Shown: positions 31,457 to 43,576, counted from the first letter of the stretch. The stretch: 64,000 bases of DNA from Ornithodoros turicata (GCF_037126465.1 NC_088203.1:58235827-58299826), one strand, 5' to 3'. Numbers and translations: made by a program. Notes: a model not told the origin generated them from the sequence alone.

Positions 31457-32865
31457 CCTGATGATGATGATTGTGAGTTTAGTGGCGCAACGACAACAAA
31501 GATCATAATGCGCCAAAACTCTGATGTGTAAAATAAATTTAATTTAAAAATATACTGATTATTTTAAAATGATAAAAAATATTCAAGGTTTCAGAGGGTG
31601 TGTAAATCTCTGCATAAAAGGGGAATTGTGACACTACAACTCAATAATGATCCCGACATCTCTAAAAAACTTAAAAAACGCTCTCAAACGGAACATGAGC
31701 CTCATCACCCAGCAGCAATGCCGGATGGAGAGGTACACAGTGTTCATAGAGGAAAGAAAAATGGCGTTGACGATGTACCTCGAGAAAAGGACAGCTAATA
31801 AGTAGATGCAAAATGGACAGGTCAGCTCCACACTCTGTGCACGCTGGTGGGCCCTCTCCTCGTAACAAATGCCCATGGGTCAAGAAAGTATGACCCAATC
31901 TGAGCCGACTAAACAAAACTTCGTGCAGTCGGCTCTGAAAGTGTTACAGGCACTTTCCAATGTGCGGTTTTACGGTGTGCAACTTGTTGACTGTTTGTGT
32001 TTCCCAGAAGTCCTGCCAGTTTTTATTAATATCTCTCTTTAACTGACGGACTAGATCACATAAGGGAACTTCAAAAGGTGTGACATCGCTTCCCTGGGCA
32101 AAGGCTGCCGCGCGGTCAGCTTTCTCATTTCCACTTATGCCGAAATGGCTAGGTACCCAGCAAAATGTTAAGTTGTAACCTCTACCCTGTACGACACTCG
32201 CTAAGTATTGTGCACGCAAGACTCATAAGAAGACGCACTCACAAGAAGATTTTTGTGAGTTTTTTTAGTATTAATTGCATGCACGGCACTAAGCGAGTCC
32301 GTATATATAACAGAAGATGTTATGCGCATTTGTAAGGCATGGTTGAGTGCAACCACAATAGCGTACATCTCTGCACTGAAAATGGACAGGACACTGCTAA
32401 GACAATGGGATTTTGTGCAGTCACCAGACACCATGGCACATGATACCGTTGAACTGGTCTTGGATGCATCGGTGTAAATTTCAGTGTGGTCACCGAAGCT
32501 CTCATTGAGAAGTTTAAATTCGTGCTGTATCTCAACAGCAGGTCTTTCCCGTTTGTTGAACTTCAACAGTGAAATATCACACGTTATAGCAGGTTGCCAG
32601 GGAGGGAGCATTTTGCTACATTGCAAGGAAGGCAGGTTGTAGCTCAGAAAAGCGTAATGTTCGGTGTCGCGTTGTAACCGCAGACTGAAAGGCACAACAG
32701 CACTGGGCTTGTTAAGAAACAACCGTTCAAAACGGGGCCCTCCACACAGGGTAAAGCGGGGTTTTGAGATACCCTCTCACCCTCAGTCCGTACGACACTG
32801 CAAGATAGAAGCGTCGCCTTTCTAGAGACCACTCATTTGCTTCAACATGCCCGTATTCACCAGTC
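31457..32865 (-). pseudogene. I-clade LINE, 3' half, 5'-truncated
   Basis: Order on the minus strand: HVEANEWSLERRRFYL (about 32830-32865), RNase H motifs IYTDASK (Asp kept, Gly to Ala), FSAEMYAIV, IYTDSLSAV and HFGISGNEKADRAA, then CTECGADLSILHLLISCPF, the 3' stem-loop (31483-31515) and an ATC tail (31458-31472). Frame breaks separate 31671-31916, 31944-32219, 32201-32722 and 32644-32957. GGGTATCCCTG occurs both at the tail (31450-31460) and at about 31420-31430. Confidence 0.87.
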
Positions 32866-34140
32866 CCACTTAGCCACTGGTTTAGTGACGTCTGGTTTAA
32901 GTTGATCACGTGATCTCTCCGGCTCTGAAGCCGGCATTGACCACAACGCATGCGCATTATTCACATTGTCACGAGGTGGTTGAAGGGAGGAAGAAGGTAG
33001 CAGACGACAGGACTGCGGAGAGCATGGCGGAGAGGAAGGCTCCCGTTTGTTTTTTGATTACGAGGTGGTTAACGGAAGGAGAGTTCAGGCGGCGCTGCTG
33101 CAGGTGGTTGTGGTTCGGGGTGTTGGTAATCGGCGTTTGGGCCAGACCTACTCCTGTATTTGTTAATGAAAAGCTCACCGTCATATGGTTGATATGGTCG
33201 CTAAAAAAGCGTACAAAGGGAGCGTTTGCCATGTTATTTGCAAGGCAGTAGTACGTATCCTCGCGGAGGTGATCGTTGTGCTTTTGCCGGTGTTCAGTCG
33301 TCGATTGTGGTTGCGTATAATAACTTCATCCGTATCGGCCGTCGCTTGTTTATCCTCTGTTGTGCGACCTGTGTGGTGAATTACAACGATCAAGATAGCC
33401 TCTCGATTGCTGGGGCATTCCAGCGGCGTCCTTTATACACTTTCGAGCTCATGTCATGCTCGCAACGTGTGTGCAAGTGCTTGATCACAGTAGGCTACGT
33501 AAACAGGAAGAACATTGATGCAAGGGTGGCCATATCCTGCATAGGACACCCACAAGCACAACTTTTACGGTATTGTGGTCTTAAGAAATCGACGTGGTGC
33601 TTTCGACGTGTCACAAATCTGCAACGCGTTAGGCATCTCTTTGCAGGATGTGTTTCTTTGAGCGTGACCCATACGGAAAACGTACTCAGCGTGGTGCTTT
33701 GCTTACGTCCTCGTCCTGTGTGTGTGTATGTTATTTGTTTGTTTAGCGCTGTTTTCGTCCTTTTACCCAGGCCGTCCCTGCTTGTGAGCATGGAAGTTGC
33801 TAGTGTCGTAAACCCCTGTCAGTGCGGTGCTGTTCTTAACTCTGACCTCTTTTATTTCTGCATATAAGATTATTGTACAAATCATCAAGCACTAAATTGA
33901 TAGTTCTGTTCAGCCAACAAAGATTCATCATTATGTTGTGATTGTCTCTTGCTCTGATGAAATTTCACAAAATGGGAATGTACCTAATGTATGTACTTGT
34001 CATTACAGTTATTGAGCGTACCTGTCGTCTGATATGATGCATTTGACATCACAGACGTCACAATTGCGAAAATAAAAGGTCACGCGTTAATGCCATTACA
34101 CTACATCTGAGCTATTCAGAATAGACGATTTCAGAAATTG
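32866..34140. other. No supported gene; CpG-richer stretch
   Basis: The plus strand has a 213-codon frame (33226-33867) and an ATG in good context at 33024 (MAERKAPVCFLITRWLTEGE). Neither has domain features or splice support. The stretch might hold a promoter or an untranslated first exon. Confidence 0.35.
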
Positions 34141-34177
34141 CATGAATGGCCCACCAGAGAGCGCCGTGTTGCGAAAG

Positions 34178-34323
34178 CCCCGCTGCACCTTGGGATTTAG
34201 TTTTCATGAGTCAGAGAGAAGAAGAGCGCAAACCGTTTCGGTTTTCTCTCTCCTTCACCTCCCGCACCTTCGAGCAACAGGCAGACGAGCACGAATGTAA
34301 ACCATTTCCCACGATGCATTGCG
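34178..34323. promoter_or_regulatory. Pair of ZNF143/Staf-like sites, possible promoter
   Basis: TTCCCACGATGCATTGCG at 34306-34323 fits the long ZNF143/Staf consensus TTCCCA--ATGCAYYRCG. On the minus strand TCCCAAGGTGCAGCG at about 34181-34195 is a weaker match facing the other way. The sites are about 110 bp apart in GC-richer DNA, with an inverted CCAAT at about 34390-34396. Factor identity in ticks is inferred from the vertebrate consensus. Confidence 0.5.
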
Positions 34324-35001
34324 CGATGCGCGTGACTTGGGCTACGGAGGGCCCCCGTGCGGAGCACAAGGGCAATAGCTGAAATCGCCTATTGGTTGTT
34401 TATTGAGACCATGTAAACAAAATATAAACAATCTTCTACTTGCTGGTAAAATTAACCAAACCTTGAATAAAGAGGGAGGTCTTATACCAGTTTCAATAGT
34501 GATGTTTCAAGGATGGAGCAAACAGGAAAGGACCAAAGGAAGCACACACAACAACTGTTGCAACATCAGCTACAAACAAGCCTGTGCTGCTATGTTATTC
34601 AATAATTGCATTGTGCTTATTTGTTCGAAATCATATATTATTCAGGAAGCACCTTTACAGACTTTGTTGGGGACTTACATATTTTCCATGCTCATTCTCT
34701 ACAAGCTTCTCTCTCAAGTTCATACTGGCATTGTAAACAATTTCACTAGCATTATCATCGCACCATTACATGCCAGGCCATCGCCATCAATAATGCCTAT
34801 AAACTCACCACAGCTCATGCCATGCTATATTACTGCTGCCAACAGCAAATCATGCACTAAAGAAGAGTATGAAGGTGGGCTACTTGGTATGGATTAATGG
34901 TGCGTAGACAGCAAAAAAAGACGCGGACAGAAGAACAACGGCAAGGACAACTGCATCATGCTCTACACTCTGTGAAATCACTCCCTATTAATGTTTTTAA
35001 T
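34324..35001. other. No supported gene
   Basis: A 164-codon plus frame (34403-34897) exists but has low-complexity AT-driven composition and no domain. Confidence 0.35.
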
Positions 35002-35274
35002 TCAGTCTTCTTGTTCAGAAACAATTTGCATAGTGATACAGTTACAGTTATCACTCTGACACAAATCACTCAACTTTGGTTGTGAAATGACATAAGAGGC
35101 CTGTGTGATGCCATGAGAAACATAATTGCAACTGTACAATTGTGTAAACTTATTTAGCGAATTTTTACTGCAGCAGCTCTTCACCACTCCCTTCACAGTT
35201 TCTTTAGTTTTCCAGTCATCCAATAGTTCTCGGACTATTCCCAGTTTTCCATGCTTTACTGGTTTGCAGACATC
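35002..35274 (-). CDS. Candidate exon, unrecognised
   Basis: A strong acceptor (TTATCTTCTGTATTTCAG) precedes DVCKPVKHGKLGIVRELLDD then WKTKETVKGVVKSCCSKNS. The frame stays open to a stop at 35002. The first 40 codons look coding (charged helix); the donor cannot be fixed. It could be a downstream exon of the Myb/SANT-like gene at 37895-39393 or a separate gene. Confidence 0.35.
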   Translation of the reverse strand, partial: DVCKPVKHGKLGIVRELLDDWKTKETVKGVVKSCCSKNSLNKFTQLYSCNYVSHGITQASYVISQPKLSDLCQSDNCNCITMQIVSEQED

Positions 35275-37890
35275 CTGAAATACAGAAGATAATTCAAGCA
35301 ACTAAGCCACTGGGCGTTCAAGGCTTACATGTTTGTATCGTCCATATTTGTCGCCTGCTTTGGCTTGTTCTCATTGTTTACACAGATGATAAAGCTCTCA
35401 AAAATGATTCACAGGCTGCATTTCTGCACTCTGTAGTTACGCAGTTTTACAGTACAGATTTGTACTGAGAGATTGTGCTATTTCTTGAGAAACAACACAG
35501 TGGAATATCAAAGCAAGGCACACCTAGACGTGCTCATTGTAGCGTGATATCTCAGTTCCACAGCAAGCAGCAGGACTGATCATTGTCTGCTCGCTTTCTG
35601 TAGCGATATGTGCCAGATAGTAAGAGGAAGTCCGCAATGGACAAATGGACGCAATGCAAATAAGCTGATACAAAGGAAAGAATTCAACTTGAAGTCAGGT
35701 GCACCTTAGCTACAACGTGCCATATTGAAATTTACACGATTGTACATCTTTCTTTCACAATTTCAATTATTTGTAGAAGCCGACATATTCATTTAGTTGT
35801 GTCAGCACAAATCTATGCAACTGGACAGTTAATGTAGTGAGCATGGTGTACTGCATCGTCACGGACAAAGTCTGGAAGCGGATGTGTGGGGCGCACTGCT
35901 TAATGTGTAGCAAAATAACGTAGATTCCTCTGTGCGACTGACCACCTAACTTCAATAACGAGTGATACACATGCAATGTCTTCAGGCTACTTCTGGAAAT
36001 TAATACATGACGTATGGGAGGATGGCTTGCAAGATTGCACCCGAAAGCAACGGTTTCACAGATTTTTGGCAAACACATTTACGTTGGCTCCCATGAAAAG
36101 CAAGTTGTTATCCTGATCCACTTTATTGCACGTTATGCACCCCTGAGGATGCATTACAGAAGGTGTGGGGAGGGAGGTTCCAAAAAGAAACAGAGGTTTT
36201 GTGAAGTTCCTGTTTATAAGAAAAGAAAAATTCCATACATACAACCAGACCATTCCTGAGGCTATACGGTTTCTGCTCTTACAGTGATGGTTTTAGTGCG
36301 TTTCAGTGAGTTTTCTTACGTTGGAGATGGCACGGTATGCCATAAGTTTAAGCTAATGCCAGAAACATATTTGTATAACAATCATAGTAAATACATAATA
36401 AATAAGCAGATGTAACTGTTGCACAATGATACAGCACGAGGCATTTTGTGCCGGTCATGCAGTTTGTGCATGAGATGCCACATGTTCTCCTGGTGGTGAT
36501 GATGGGAAGGAAGCTACTGTACATGTGTGGGATATGGTGTCTTGCACTGCAATAGCATTTATGCACTCTTTTCTGTAGGCTTTCGAGTGTCAGATGTTAG
36601 AAACATTTGTCATGACTCTCATGACACACTCTTAATTACATTAGAACTTTGTGGTCATAATATGCTCGTATTCTCTTCATCCTCCACTCACTACTGTACA
36701 CTTAGGGGTAGACTGCAAGTCAAAGGAGAGGAGAGCTAGTGTGAAATGAGAGTCCCTGTTCCACACTAGTAACGTACAGGACATGTCATGAAGGAAAAAC
36801 TTACACTTAGCATACATCTGAGCTGGTGTAAGGACAACACATTGTAACATATGACATACAATGAAGTACTCTATGTATATTAGAAGTGGCCATTGGCTTG
36901 GTTTATGCTGTGTTACTACAATTTCTACTACTCTGTACTTGTTGTTAGAACTCAGCTATTCAGAACACATTGACGACAGGCACGACACAGCCAAATTAGA
37001 GGCAATGTGGCATTCATGATTAATAGGAATAATTGCAACACGGATGTGGGTGTATATGATAAATCATGTGGCCTGACTACAAAGGGATGTGTTTTCCATT
37101 CTTAAGATATACCTTCACAGGATATGAGGCTACACAACAAGGGTGCACTGATCACACCAGTGTAAAGCTGCAGTGTTGTGACACCTGTGTCACCATCATG
37201 TCATGACAGCTGTCAAAAATAGATAGCAGGTATGTATTATGTTAGGTATGCGTTATGCTACAGAAATGTAACTGTTCATATTCACATTTCAACATGAATA
37301 AATTATTCTGCAACATGTCTTGCTTACTTACTGTTCCAAGTACCATCACATAAGATGTAATTTGTTTTTAGTCTTACTCTTTCTCAAAGCTTAATTCTAT
37401 GAATCACTCCTTAATGTTAAAAAATCTGAAGCATTACTTGCCATTGATATTTTGCATGAGTTTGTTGCTAACATTAATGTGGAGACATTTTCCTAATATA
37501 TCACTCATGTTCATATCAATTTGTTATCAATGTATGGTCGTTATATTACGTTATACTCATGTTATATTATGTATCGACAACAACCAATCAGAAGAACCTA
37601 TTGGTTGTTTTGGGGCACCGTGCCAAAAATGAATTACTATTAACATCATTACAAGTCTATCATACAAATGCATCCGTCTACAACAATGCCATCTACAACA
37701 GAGATGTTGTCAATTATGTATGAAGAAAAAGCATTCTATGTATATACAATATTGAATGGACATATATGCAAATGTGTGGATGTAGAGGAAAAATAAAACG
37801 TGTGGAATAAAACGTGTGGAAACATGCAGAATATACCCTGTTTGCAGGCAATACTGTTCGCCGTTGTTAAATGAAGTAAAACATTTCAGA
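35275..37890. other. No supported gene (2.6 kb), probably intronic
   Basis: AT-rich. Minus-strand frames at 35767-36078 and 36056-36253 overlap and share a possible continuous reading with a shift (GANVNVFAKNL to ETVAFGCNLASHPP), but without splice evidence. Confidence 0.35.
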
Positions 37891-37894
37891 TTTT

Positions 37895-38160
37895 TAACTG
37901 CTGTCGTCAAGTGCCTCTAGCCTTGCTTTTTTTCCCCAGTATATTGATTTGTGTTTTGCAGCTTCAAGCTCATAAGTGCAGACGTTCAAGATAGGAGCTG
38001 ATCTTCCTCTCTCGTTCCAGTTGCATGTGCAGGATTTGTATTTGTAACATGTGCTGCTCGCGAACATACTGCTGCTGGCGTTCCAGTTTCTGCGCGTACG
38101 CAGCTGCTGGGGTAGCAGTAGGCCCTGCTCTTGCTCTGCTACGTCATCTTCTCCTACAGT
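37895..38160 (-). pseudogene. Myb/SANT-like protein, C-terminal coiled-coil region
   Basis: After an acceptor-like CTATACTGTAG the minus DNA reads, in one frame, TATPAAAYAQKLERQQQYVR and EQHMLQIQILHMQLERERKI, a coiled coil. In the next frame it reads ELEAAKHKSIYWGKKARLEA and LDDSS. In Myb/SANT-like proteins such a charged coiled coil (with ELEAAK--YW-KK) closes the protein. The change of frame near 37985 means either a frameshift or an unseen short intron. Confidence 0.5.
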
Positions 38161-38907
38161 ATAGTGAGTGGTCAGACGAGAGTGCAGCAGACACACCATA
38201 CACTTCGTTTTTGTTCTCACAAAATGAGGCCTATGGGCAATGAAATGGTCTATTCTGTATAGTTGCCATCTAGGTCGTGTCAGATACAACCTACTGCTGC
38301 AGTGATATCACAAGTGACATGCGGCTGTAGCGTACCCCTTGCGTAGCCCTTACATGTAGGGGTTTGGGCACTTGGGTACAGTATAAGACGAAGAACACAC
38401 TGAATATATTTGTCAAAGACAAATGGAGAAGTGGCAATAACACCTTGTTGCTGTAGTCATTCTTACTTAAGTCGGCGTGTTAGGTAAATAACTTTTGAGG
38501 AACATCTTTTGCTAGGGCATCACTACAGACATGCACAAGCCTTTGCTGAGTGTGGCTCTTTTTTATGGCTGTGTATGTGTGACAAAGGTGGTTGGCTACA
38601 TGCACATGGTAATATACGGCTTTGCACAGCTATAGCACATAGCCAATACGCAAGGTGCGCATGGCATTCGATGTGGCGTTAAGTTTATATGTTCATGCTA
38701 TTTTGTTCAAGGCTATGACATCATCTGTGAGGCCTTTGTTACTGTAGTAGCTTGCAGGAACTGGCGCAATATCATTCAAGGCAGCTGTGATTATGAGTGC
38801 GCACCTCAAGCCCTAGATATAAGGCAGGGAGCTAACAACATATATGAAACTGACTGACCAAGAACTTGACAGCACCACTTGACATTGCTGCAAGGTGCTT
38901 ACCTGTG

Positions 38908-39147
38908 TCCCTGTGTTGCAGTTTGTGAAGGTGTAGTGGTATAGTTGGCCACTTCAGTGACCACTGGTGTCGTTGGTTGGGCTGCTGTGATGCTACCAGA
39001 TGCACAGAGGACGGGACTGCTGAACAGAACGAGCATGTTAGTCTTTCTCTTTCCATTACAGTATAGGTACCGCCTCCTGTGATGACAAACCGTTTAAGAA
39101 CCTGGGACCTTCCTGGGTTTCTCCTGCCACGTCTGAGGCTCGTCTGC
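38908..39147 (-). CDS. Middle exon candidate of the Myb/SANT-like gene
   Basis: Lies between an excellent acceptor (TTTTTGTTTCCTGCAG) at about 39148-39163 and an excellent donor (ACACAG|GTAAGCACC) at about 38908. The frame in its first part reads ASDVAGETQEGPRFLNGLSS; another frame in the second part gives a Thr/Pro-rich SITAAQPTTPVVTEVANYTT. A frame change inside implies a hidden intron or an indel. Confidence 0.4.
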
Positions 39148-39165
39148 AGGAAACAAAAAGAAAAT

Positions 39166-39393
39166 ATTATTTTGTGGAGGGACGCTGTCCTTGTGCATTA
39201 TCATACGGTTCAGATTCTGCCGCAGTTGCATCGTCGTCGTATTCGTTGGTGTCTTTGTGAAATTCTTGTGGTAGAGCCTCCCAAATGGCCTTGTCTATTG
39301 TGGACAGCTCAAATTCAGGGCCCCCGCCAGTGCCGCAGTGCTCCTTTTGATACATTCGAACTTTTTGTTTTGCGGCCAATTTGAGGCGCTTCC
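39166..39393 (-). pseudogene. Myb/SANT-like DNA-binding protein, truncated by an LTR element
   Basis: The minus frame reads KRLKLAAKQKVRMYQKEHCG, then TGGGPEFELSTIDKAIWEAL and PQEFHKDTNEYDDD. A basic helix followed by GTGGGP and an acidic stretch is typical of the end of Myb/SANT-like domains (the Myb_DNA-bind_5 and NAIF1 type, linked to Harbinger-derived systems). The frame starts exactly at the end of the LTR at 39394, so the N-terminal part of the domain lies beyond the insertion. It is not found on the other side (43727 onwards), so it was lost or rearranged. Confidence 0.6.
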
Positions 39394-39525
39394 TGTCGTA
39401 GTCGAGCGGGTAGAAAGGCGACCGTCTCCAAGAACGAGAGAACGTTTAATAATGAAAGTCACGCGCTCAGCTCGCACATACAAGCGACGGCCATGTCCCA
39501 ACCTTGTCGTCGTCTTTATATTACA
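39394..39525 (-). repeat. 3' LTR
   Basis: On the minus strand it begins TGTAATATAAAGACGACGAC and ends CGACTACGACA. It contains TTATTAAACGTTC near the middle, which includes no clear AATAAA. It is nearly identical to the 5' LTR; differences cluster at 39405-39411 and 39442-39448. Confidence 0.9.
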
Positions 39526-39537
39526 CCTCCCCTTTTT
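39526..39537 (-). promoter_or_regulatory. Polypurine tract
   Basis: AAAAAGGGGAGG (minus strand) abuts the 3' LTR. It primes plus-strand DNA synthesis in LTR elements. Confidence 0.8.
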
Positions 39538-39570
39538 AAACAGCACACCACAAAACATATTTACACGAAC

Positions 39571-41094
39571 TTACGAACAGTCCCCACACCCGTAAAGTTC
39601 TGGTTTTTTCACCACTCGCCCTGATCTGGTTTGGGTCACTGACTGTCCGCTGTTTTGTCCCCTTGTCACTGCCGGTTGTCCTGACGTTCTTTCGGCATGT
39701 ATGGAGGCATCTCCCGTGGGAGTTGTCTCCTGCAGGTGTGTTCGGGTCCGTCTTGCTAGGACAGTTTCGGTCCTGACCATGTATGATCTTGGTGTATCCG
39801 CATGTCCGATCACGGTGCCGTGTGCAGCAGCGCCGGCTAGGATGCGAACCGCAGTTCCTGGTTTTAGTTGAGGTCGCTCCGTTGCGCGATGTCGGCTGTC
39901 GTACCCCTGAGCCTGGGAGCGTTGGAGCTTCTTGTACCGCCTCCGGTACTTTCGAACCTGGGGCCATGGTGGAACAAGTGAAGCTGGATTGACTGGAACG
40001 TTGGTCTTGAGACGTCGACCCATGAGGAGTTCTGCCGGAGAGTAGCCACATGCCCCTGGTGTACTCCGATGCGCCAGGAGCGCTCTGTCAATATCTGGAG
40101 CGTTGGACAGGAGAGCCTTAGCCGTTTGCACTGTGCGTTCCGCCTGTCCGTTACTTTGCGGAAAGTGAGGACTTGGCGTGACAAGTTTGGCCCCCTGGGT
40201 GACGAAGAACCGTAGGAATTCCGCCGAAGTAAACTGCGGGCCGTTGTCCGAACGGACGATATCTGGAATTCCATAGCGTGCGAACATTGGTGCCAACTCA
40301 GAGATGACGTCGGCTGTCGTGGTAGTCTTCAGCCTGACAACCTCGAAAAACTTCGAGAAATAGTCTACTACTACCAGGTAATTTTTACGGTTGGCATAGA
40401 AAATGTCCATCCCTATCACTTGCAACGGACGCTCTGGGAGAGGGGTCTGCAGCAGCGGCTCCGTCCCAGGTGCCCTGTGTGATTGGCAAGTCGGACACCT
40501 CTGGATGTAGTCCTGCAGGTGCTTGCTGATGCCATGCCACCACGTCGATTCACGGGCCCTTGCTCTGCACCTGGTTATTCCCTGGTGTCCCGTGTGCAAA
40601 CGCTCAAGAATTTCGTTTCTGAGGACTGGTGGTACGACTAAGCGGGAGCCTCGAAGCAGAAGTCCCCGTACCACCGAAAGTTCGTCAGCCACGCTGACGC
40701 ATTTCCGTACGTCTTCTGGAAGAGTACTAACCTCTGGCCACTGTGCCTCACAGTACTCCATGACTTGATGAAGGGTCGCATCTTTCTTCAGGGCGTCCCT
40801 TATGCGTGACAGCATGGTGTGAGAAGCAGGTAAAAACTCGGTGAGGATTTCGTATTCTGCCACTACAGACTCCAAGTTGCCGCCAACGTCGTCGGTGCGT
40901 GAAAGTGGATTTCTTGACAGGACATCCGCGGTGTATAGCTGTTTCCCCGGTGCGAACGTCACAGAGAAGTCGTATTCCAGAGTCCGCATACGCAATCGTT
41001 GTATGCGCGGAGTGAGGTCGTCGAGCCTCTTGGTGTTAGATTTGCACGAGGGGTTTGTGGTCAGACTCCACTTGAAAACGAAGGCCCAGGACAT
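39571..41094 (-). pseudogene. LTR element pol: end of RNase H and integrase
   Basis: A 507-codon frame. It starts within the RNase H end (DVLSRNPLSR), then has the zinc-binding integrase domain (H-x-H in HTGHQG..WWHGISKH, CPTCQSH) and the catalytic core with Asp (VIGMDIFY), Asp (RSDNGPQF) and Glu (QSNGQAERTVQ). The C-terminal part is basic with GTAVRIL and ends ELYGCGDCS. The integrase looks complete, but it is separated from the upstream frame by a shift near 41040. Confidence 0.9.
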
Positions 41095-41713
41095 ACATAC
41101 GAAACTTTTCGCATGCCCACGTCACAGCAAGAGCTTCTTTCTCTACCTGTGCATACCGTTGCTCAGTCGGAGTCAGGAGCCTCGACGCATACGCAACTGG
41201 ATGACGTCGACCGTCAGTTTCCTCCTGGAGCAGCACCGTTCCGAGGCCGTTGGACCACGCGTCCACGGACAAAGTGTGTGGTCGCAACCGAGAGTAGTAC
41301 GCCAGAACGGGACTGGTTGTGAGTTCCTTCTTGATCTGTTGGAACGATTGTTTGTGCTGTGGTCCCCAGTACCAAGCGGCATCCGAAGAAAGGAGTTCAC
41401 GAAGTACTTTCGTCTTTTCGGCCAACCCCGGAAGGAACTTCATCAAGTGCGTAAGCTTCCCGAAGAGCGACCGTAGCTCACTAGCAGACTCCGGTGCCCG
41501 CATCTTGCGTATGAATTCGGTCTTCTCAGGGTCAACATAGATCCCCCGCTCGTCCAGAACGTGACCCAGAAAGTGTATCCTGGTGCTACTGAACTGGCAT
41601 TTCTCCTCGTTGAGGGTGATGCCCGCGTCTGAGAGTTTACGCAACGCTGCATGGAGACGCCTGTCATGTTGTTCTTGATTTTCCCGTAGATCAAGACATC
41701 CTCCATGTGGCAC
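41036..41713 (-). pseudogene. LTR element pol: RT thumb and RNase H
   Basis: Reads LSDAGITLNEEKCQFSSTRI and FLGHVLDERGIYVDPEK (RT connection), then SVDAWSNGLGTVLLQE (RNase H first Asp), RYAQVEKEALAV (Glu) and ESDHKPLV (Asp). The RNase H catalytic set is intact in this frame. It ends at a stop just after KPLVQI, where the following frame takes over. Confidence 0.88.
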
Positions 41714-41825
41714 ACAGTACCGTGGAGGTCTTGAAGTATCCGTGACATCTCTCGTTGGAAAAATTCCGGGGCAGTCGCGATACCAAAGGGCAGACGAAGA
41801 AACTGGTATCTTCCGAACGGGTGAT
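41690..41825 (-). pseudogene. LTR element pol: RT palm with altered catalytic box
   Basis: This frame (part of 41443-41871) gives PFGRYQFLRLPFGIATAPEF, FQREMSRILQDL and CHMEDVLIYG. The catalytic pair, normally Asp-Asp, is Glu-Asp (codon GAG for the usual GAC/GAT). That would be expected to abolish polymerase activity. The segment is shifted relative to both neighbouring frames. Confidence 0.85.
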
Positions 41826-43565
41826 GAAGGTGGTCAGTTCGCGGCTTTCTCGTGATAGGGGGGCTTGCCAATATCCAGCATTGGCGTCGAGCTTGCTGAA
41901 CACCTTAGCTTCCGTGATTTTGCTGAGGTTCTCTTCTACCGTCAGCATGATCACGCGCTCACGGACGACTTGCTTGTTGAGCTCGCCGAAATCAACACAG
42001 ATGCGTAGCTTGCCGTTCTTTTTCCTTACAACTACCATCGGTGCGCACCATTCCGTGGCATGCTCTACCTTTTGAATTACGTCCAGCTCTTCCATTCGGT
42101 GTATTTCGGCTTGTACACTTGGTAGCAGTGGAAGTGCTAGACGTCTTGGATACGTTACTGCATATGGCCTCGGTCCCGGAACAAGGTGAATGCTGTATGT
42201 TGCCTTCATCAGTCCTAGGCCTGCAAAGAGCTCGGGGTACACTGACGCAATGCAGTCGTGTCCGTGATCGTGTCCGATTTCGAGAAGTTGAGGGAGAACC
42301 TCCAAGGCCTTGATGGCTGGTCGGCCTAGCAGAGCGTGTTGTAGGCCGTCGACGATGAAGACTTCCTGGTTGGTCGTCTGGCCGTTCCAGCTCATGTCGA
42401 CGTGTACTTGACCCAGAGTGTTTATCAGGGACTTGCCGGGGCCGTAGAGCCTCTTCGTAGGACGTGTCGCAGAGCGTCGCGTCTCTGGATACAGGGCTGA
42501 CTCTGGCACGGCAGTGACATCTGCTCCGGTGTCAACCTTAAACTTGATTGGTCTGCCGTTGACAAGGACCGTAATAAACCAGGCGTCTGACGATGAGGGA
42601 TGCTGTAGACCATCGAGGAATACCTCTTCGAGCGCTCTCCGCGATTGCTTGGGCCGGCGACCACGCCGTCCGCGACCGGATGCTGGCTTCGACGCCGGTG
42701 TAGTCTGGCAGACTGACGCGAAATGGCCCAGTTTCCCACAGTGGCTACAGACTTTCCCCTGTGCAGGGCATTCTATCCTCGGGTGGAATCGCATCGACCC
42801 ACACCATTTGCAGGGATCGGACTTTGGCTGTGCCGGTCGTTGAGCTGGAGGCCGAGCTTCAGACTGCCGTCCCTTGTGTGAAGCTGGCCTGCCAGAAGTG
42901 ACGACGTCTAGCGTGGCATTCGACGTCGGTGCCTGCGATGGCGGTTCGTTCCCGCGAAGAAGATTCTGCTGGCCCTTCACAGCCTCAGAGTTTCTGGCCA
43001 TTGTCACCGCTTTCTCCAGTGTGAGTTGAGAATCCAATTGTAGCCGTTCACTCAGACGACTGTCCCGGAGGCCAACAACCAGCTTGTCTGGAATAAGTTT
43101 TTCTTTGAGCGAAGCAAACTCGCAGAACTCTGCTAGCCGGTGTAGCTCCTTAACGAATTCTTCCACAGTTTCGTGTTCCAACTGAGAGCGCAGGTTGAAG
43201 CGCGCGCGCTCGTAGATCACGTTCCGGCTTGGAACGAAGTACTTGTCGAAGGCTGACTTGAGCTTGTCGTAGTCGTTGGCTACTTCGTCCGTTAGTCGCA
43301 TGGAAACGAGGACGTCTTCTGCCCCGGTCCCCATAGCGTACAGGAACGTGTTCACCTGTGTCGAGCTGTCCTGTTTCTGCAGGCCCGATATGTTCCGGTA
43401 CCGCTCCCATCTCGTCACCCAGCGCTTCCACCCCTCCGGTTGTCGAAAATCGAACTTGTCCGGAAGTTCTACCGCGAACGGGTTGAACGCAGGTGGCGCA
43501 GGCGCAGGCGTAGCCGTAGGTTCGCCGGCCGCTGGGTGGACATTCCAAAGTACGTGAACTTGGCT
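41820..43565 (-). pseudogene. LTR element gag, protease and RT N-terminal part
   Basis: The open frame extends from about 43565 with no in-frame ATG. An ATG near 43545 (MSTQRPANLR) is in another frame. Gag reads FNPFAVELPDKFDF, GWKRWVTRWERY and ERARFNLRSQLEHETVEEFV. Two knuckles follow: CKWCGSMRFHPRIEC and CSHCGKLGHFASVC. Protease: KFKVDTGADVTAVPES (catalytic Asp). RT start: EELDVIQKVEHATEWCAP, KKNGKLRICVDFGELNK and FSKLDANAGYWQAPL. The frame is lost near 41822, where one base is missing before the FGRYQF block. Confidence 0.88.
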
Positions 43566-43576
43566 GTTCCACTAAC

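Noticed and set aside
33226..33867. 213-codon open frame on the plus strand
   Set aside because: No domain, splice sites or family; amino-acid make-up (Cys, Val, Arg rich) looks like chance in GC-rich DNA.
34403..34897. 164-codon open frame on the plus strand
   Set aside because: No domain; composition follows AT-rich sequence; no supporting splice or promoter context beyond the distant sites at 34178-34323.
39536..40051. 171-codon minus frame beside the integrase
   Set aside because: Alternative frame of the integrase region; the integrase frame has all catalytic residues.
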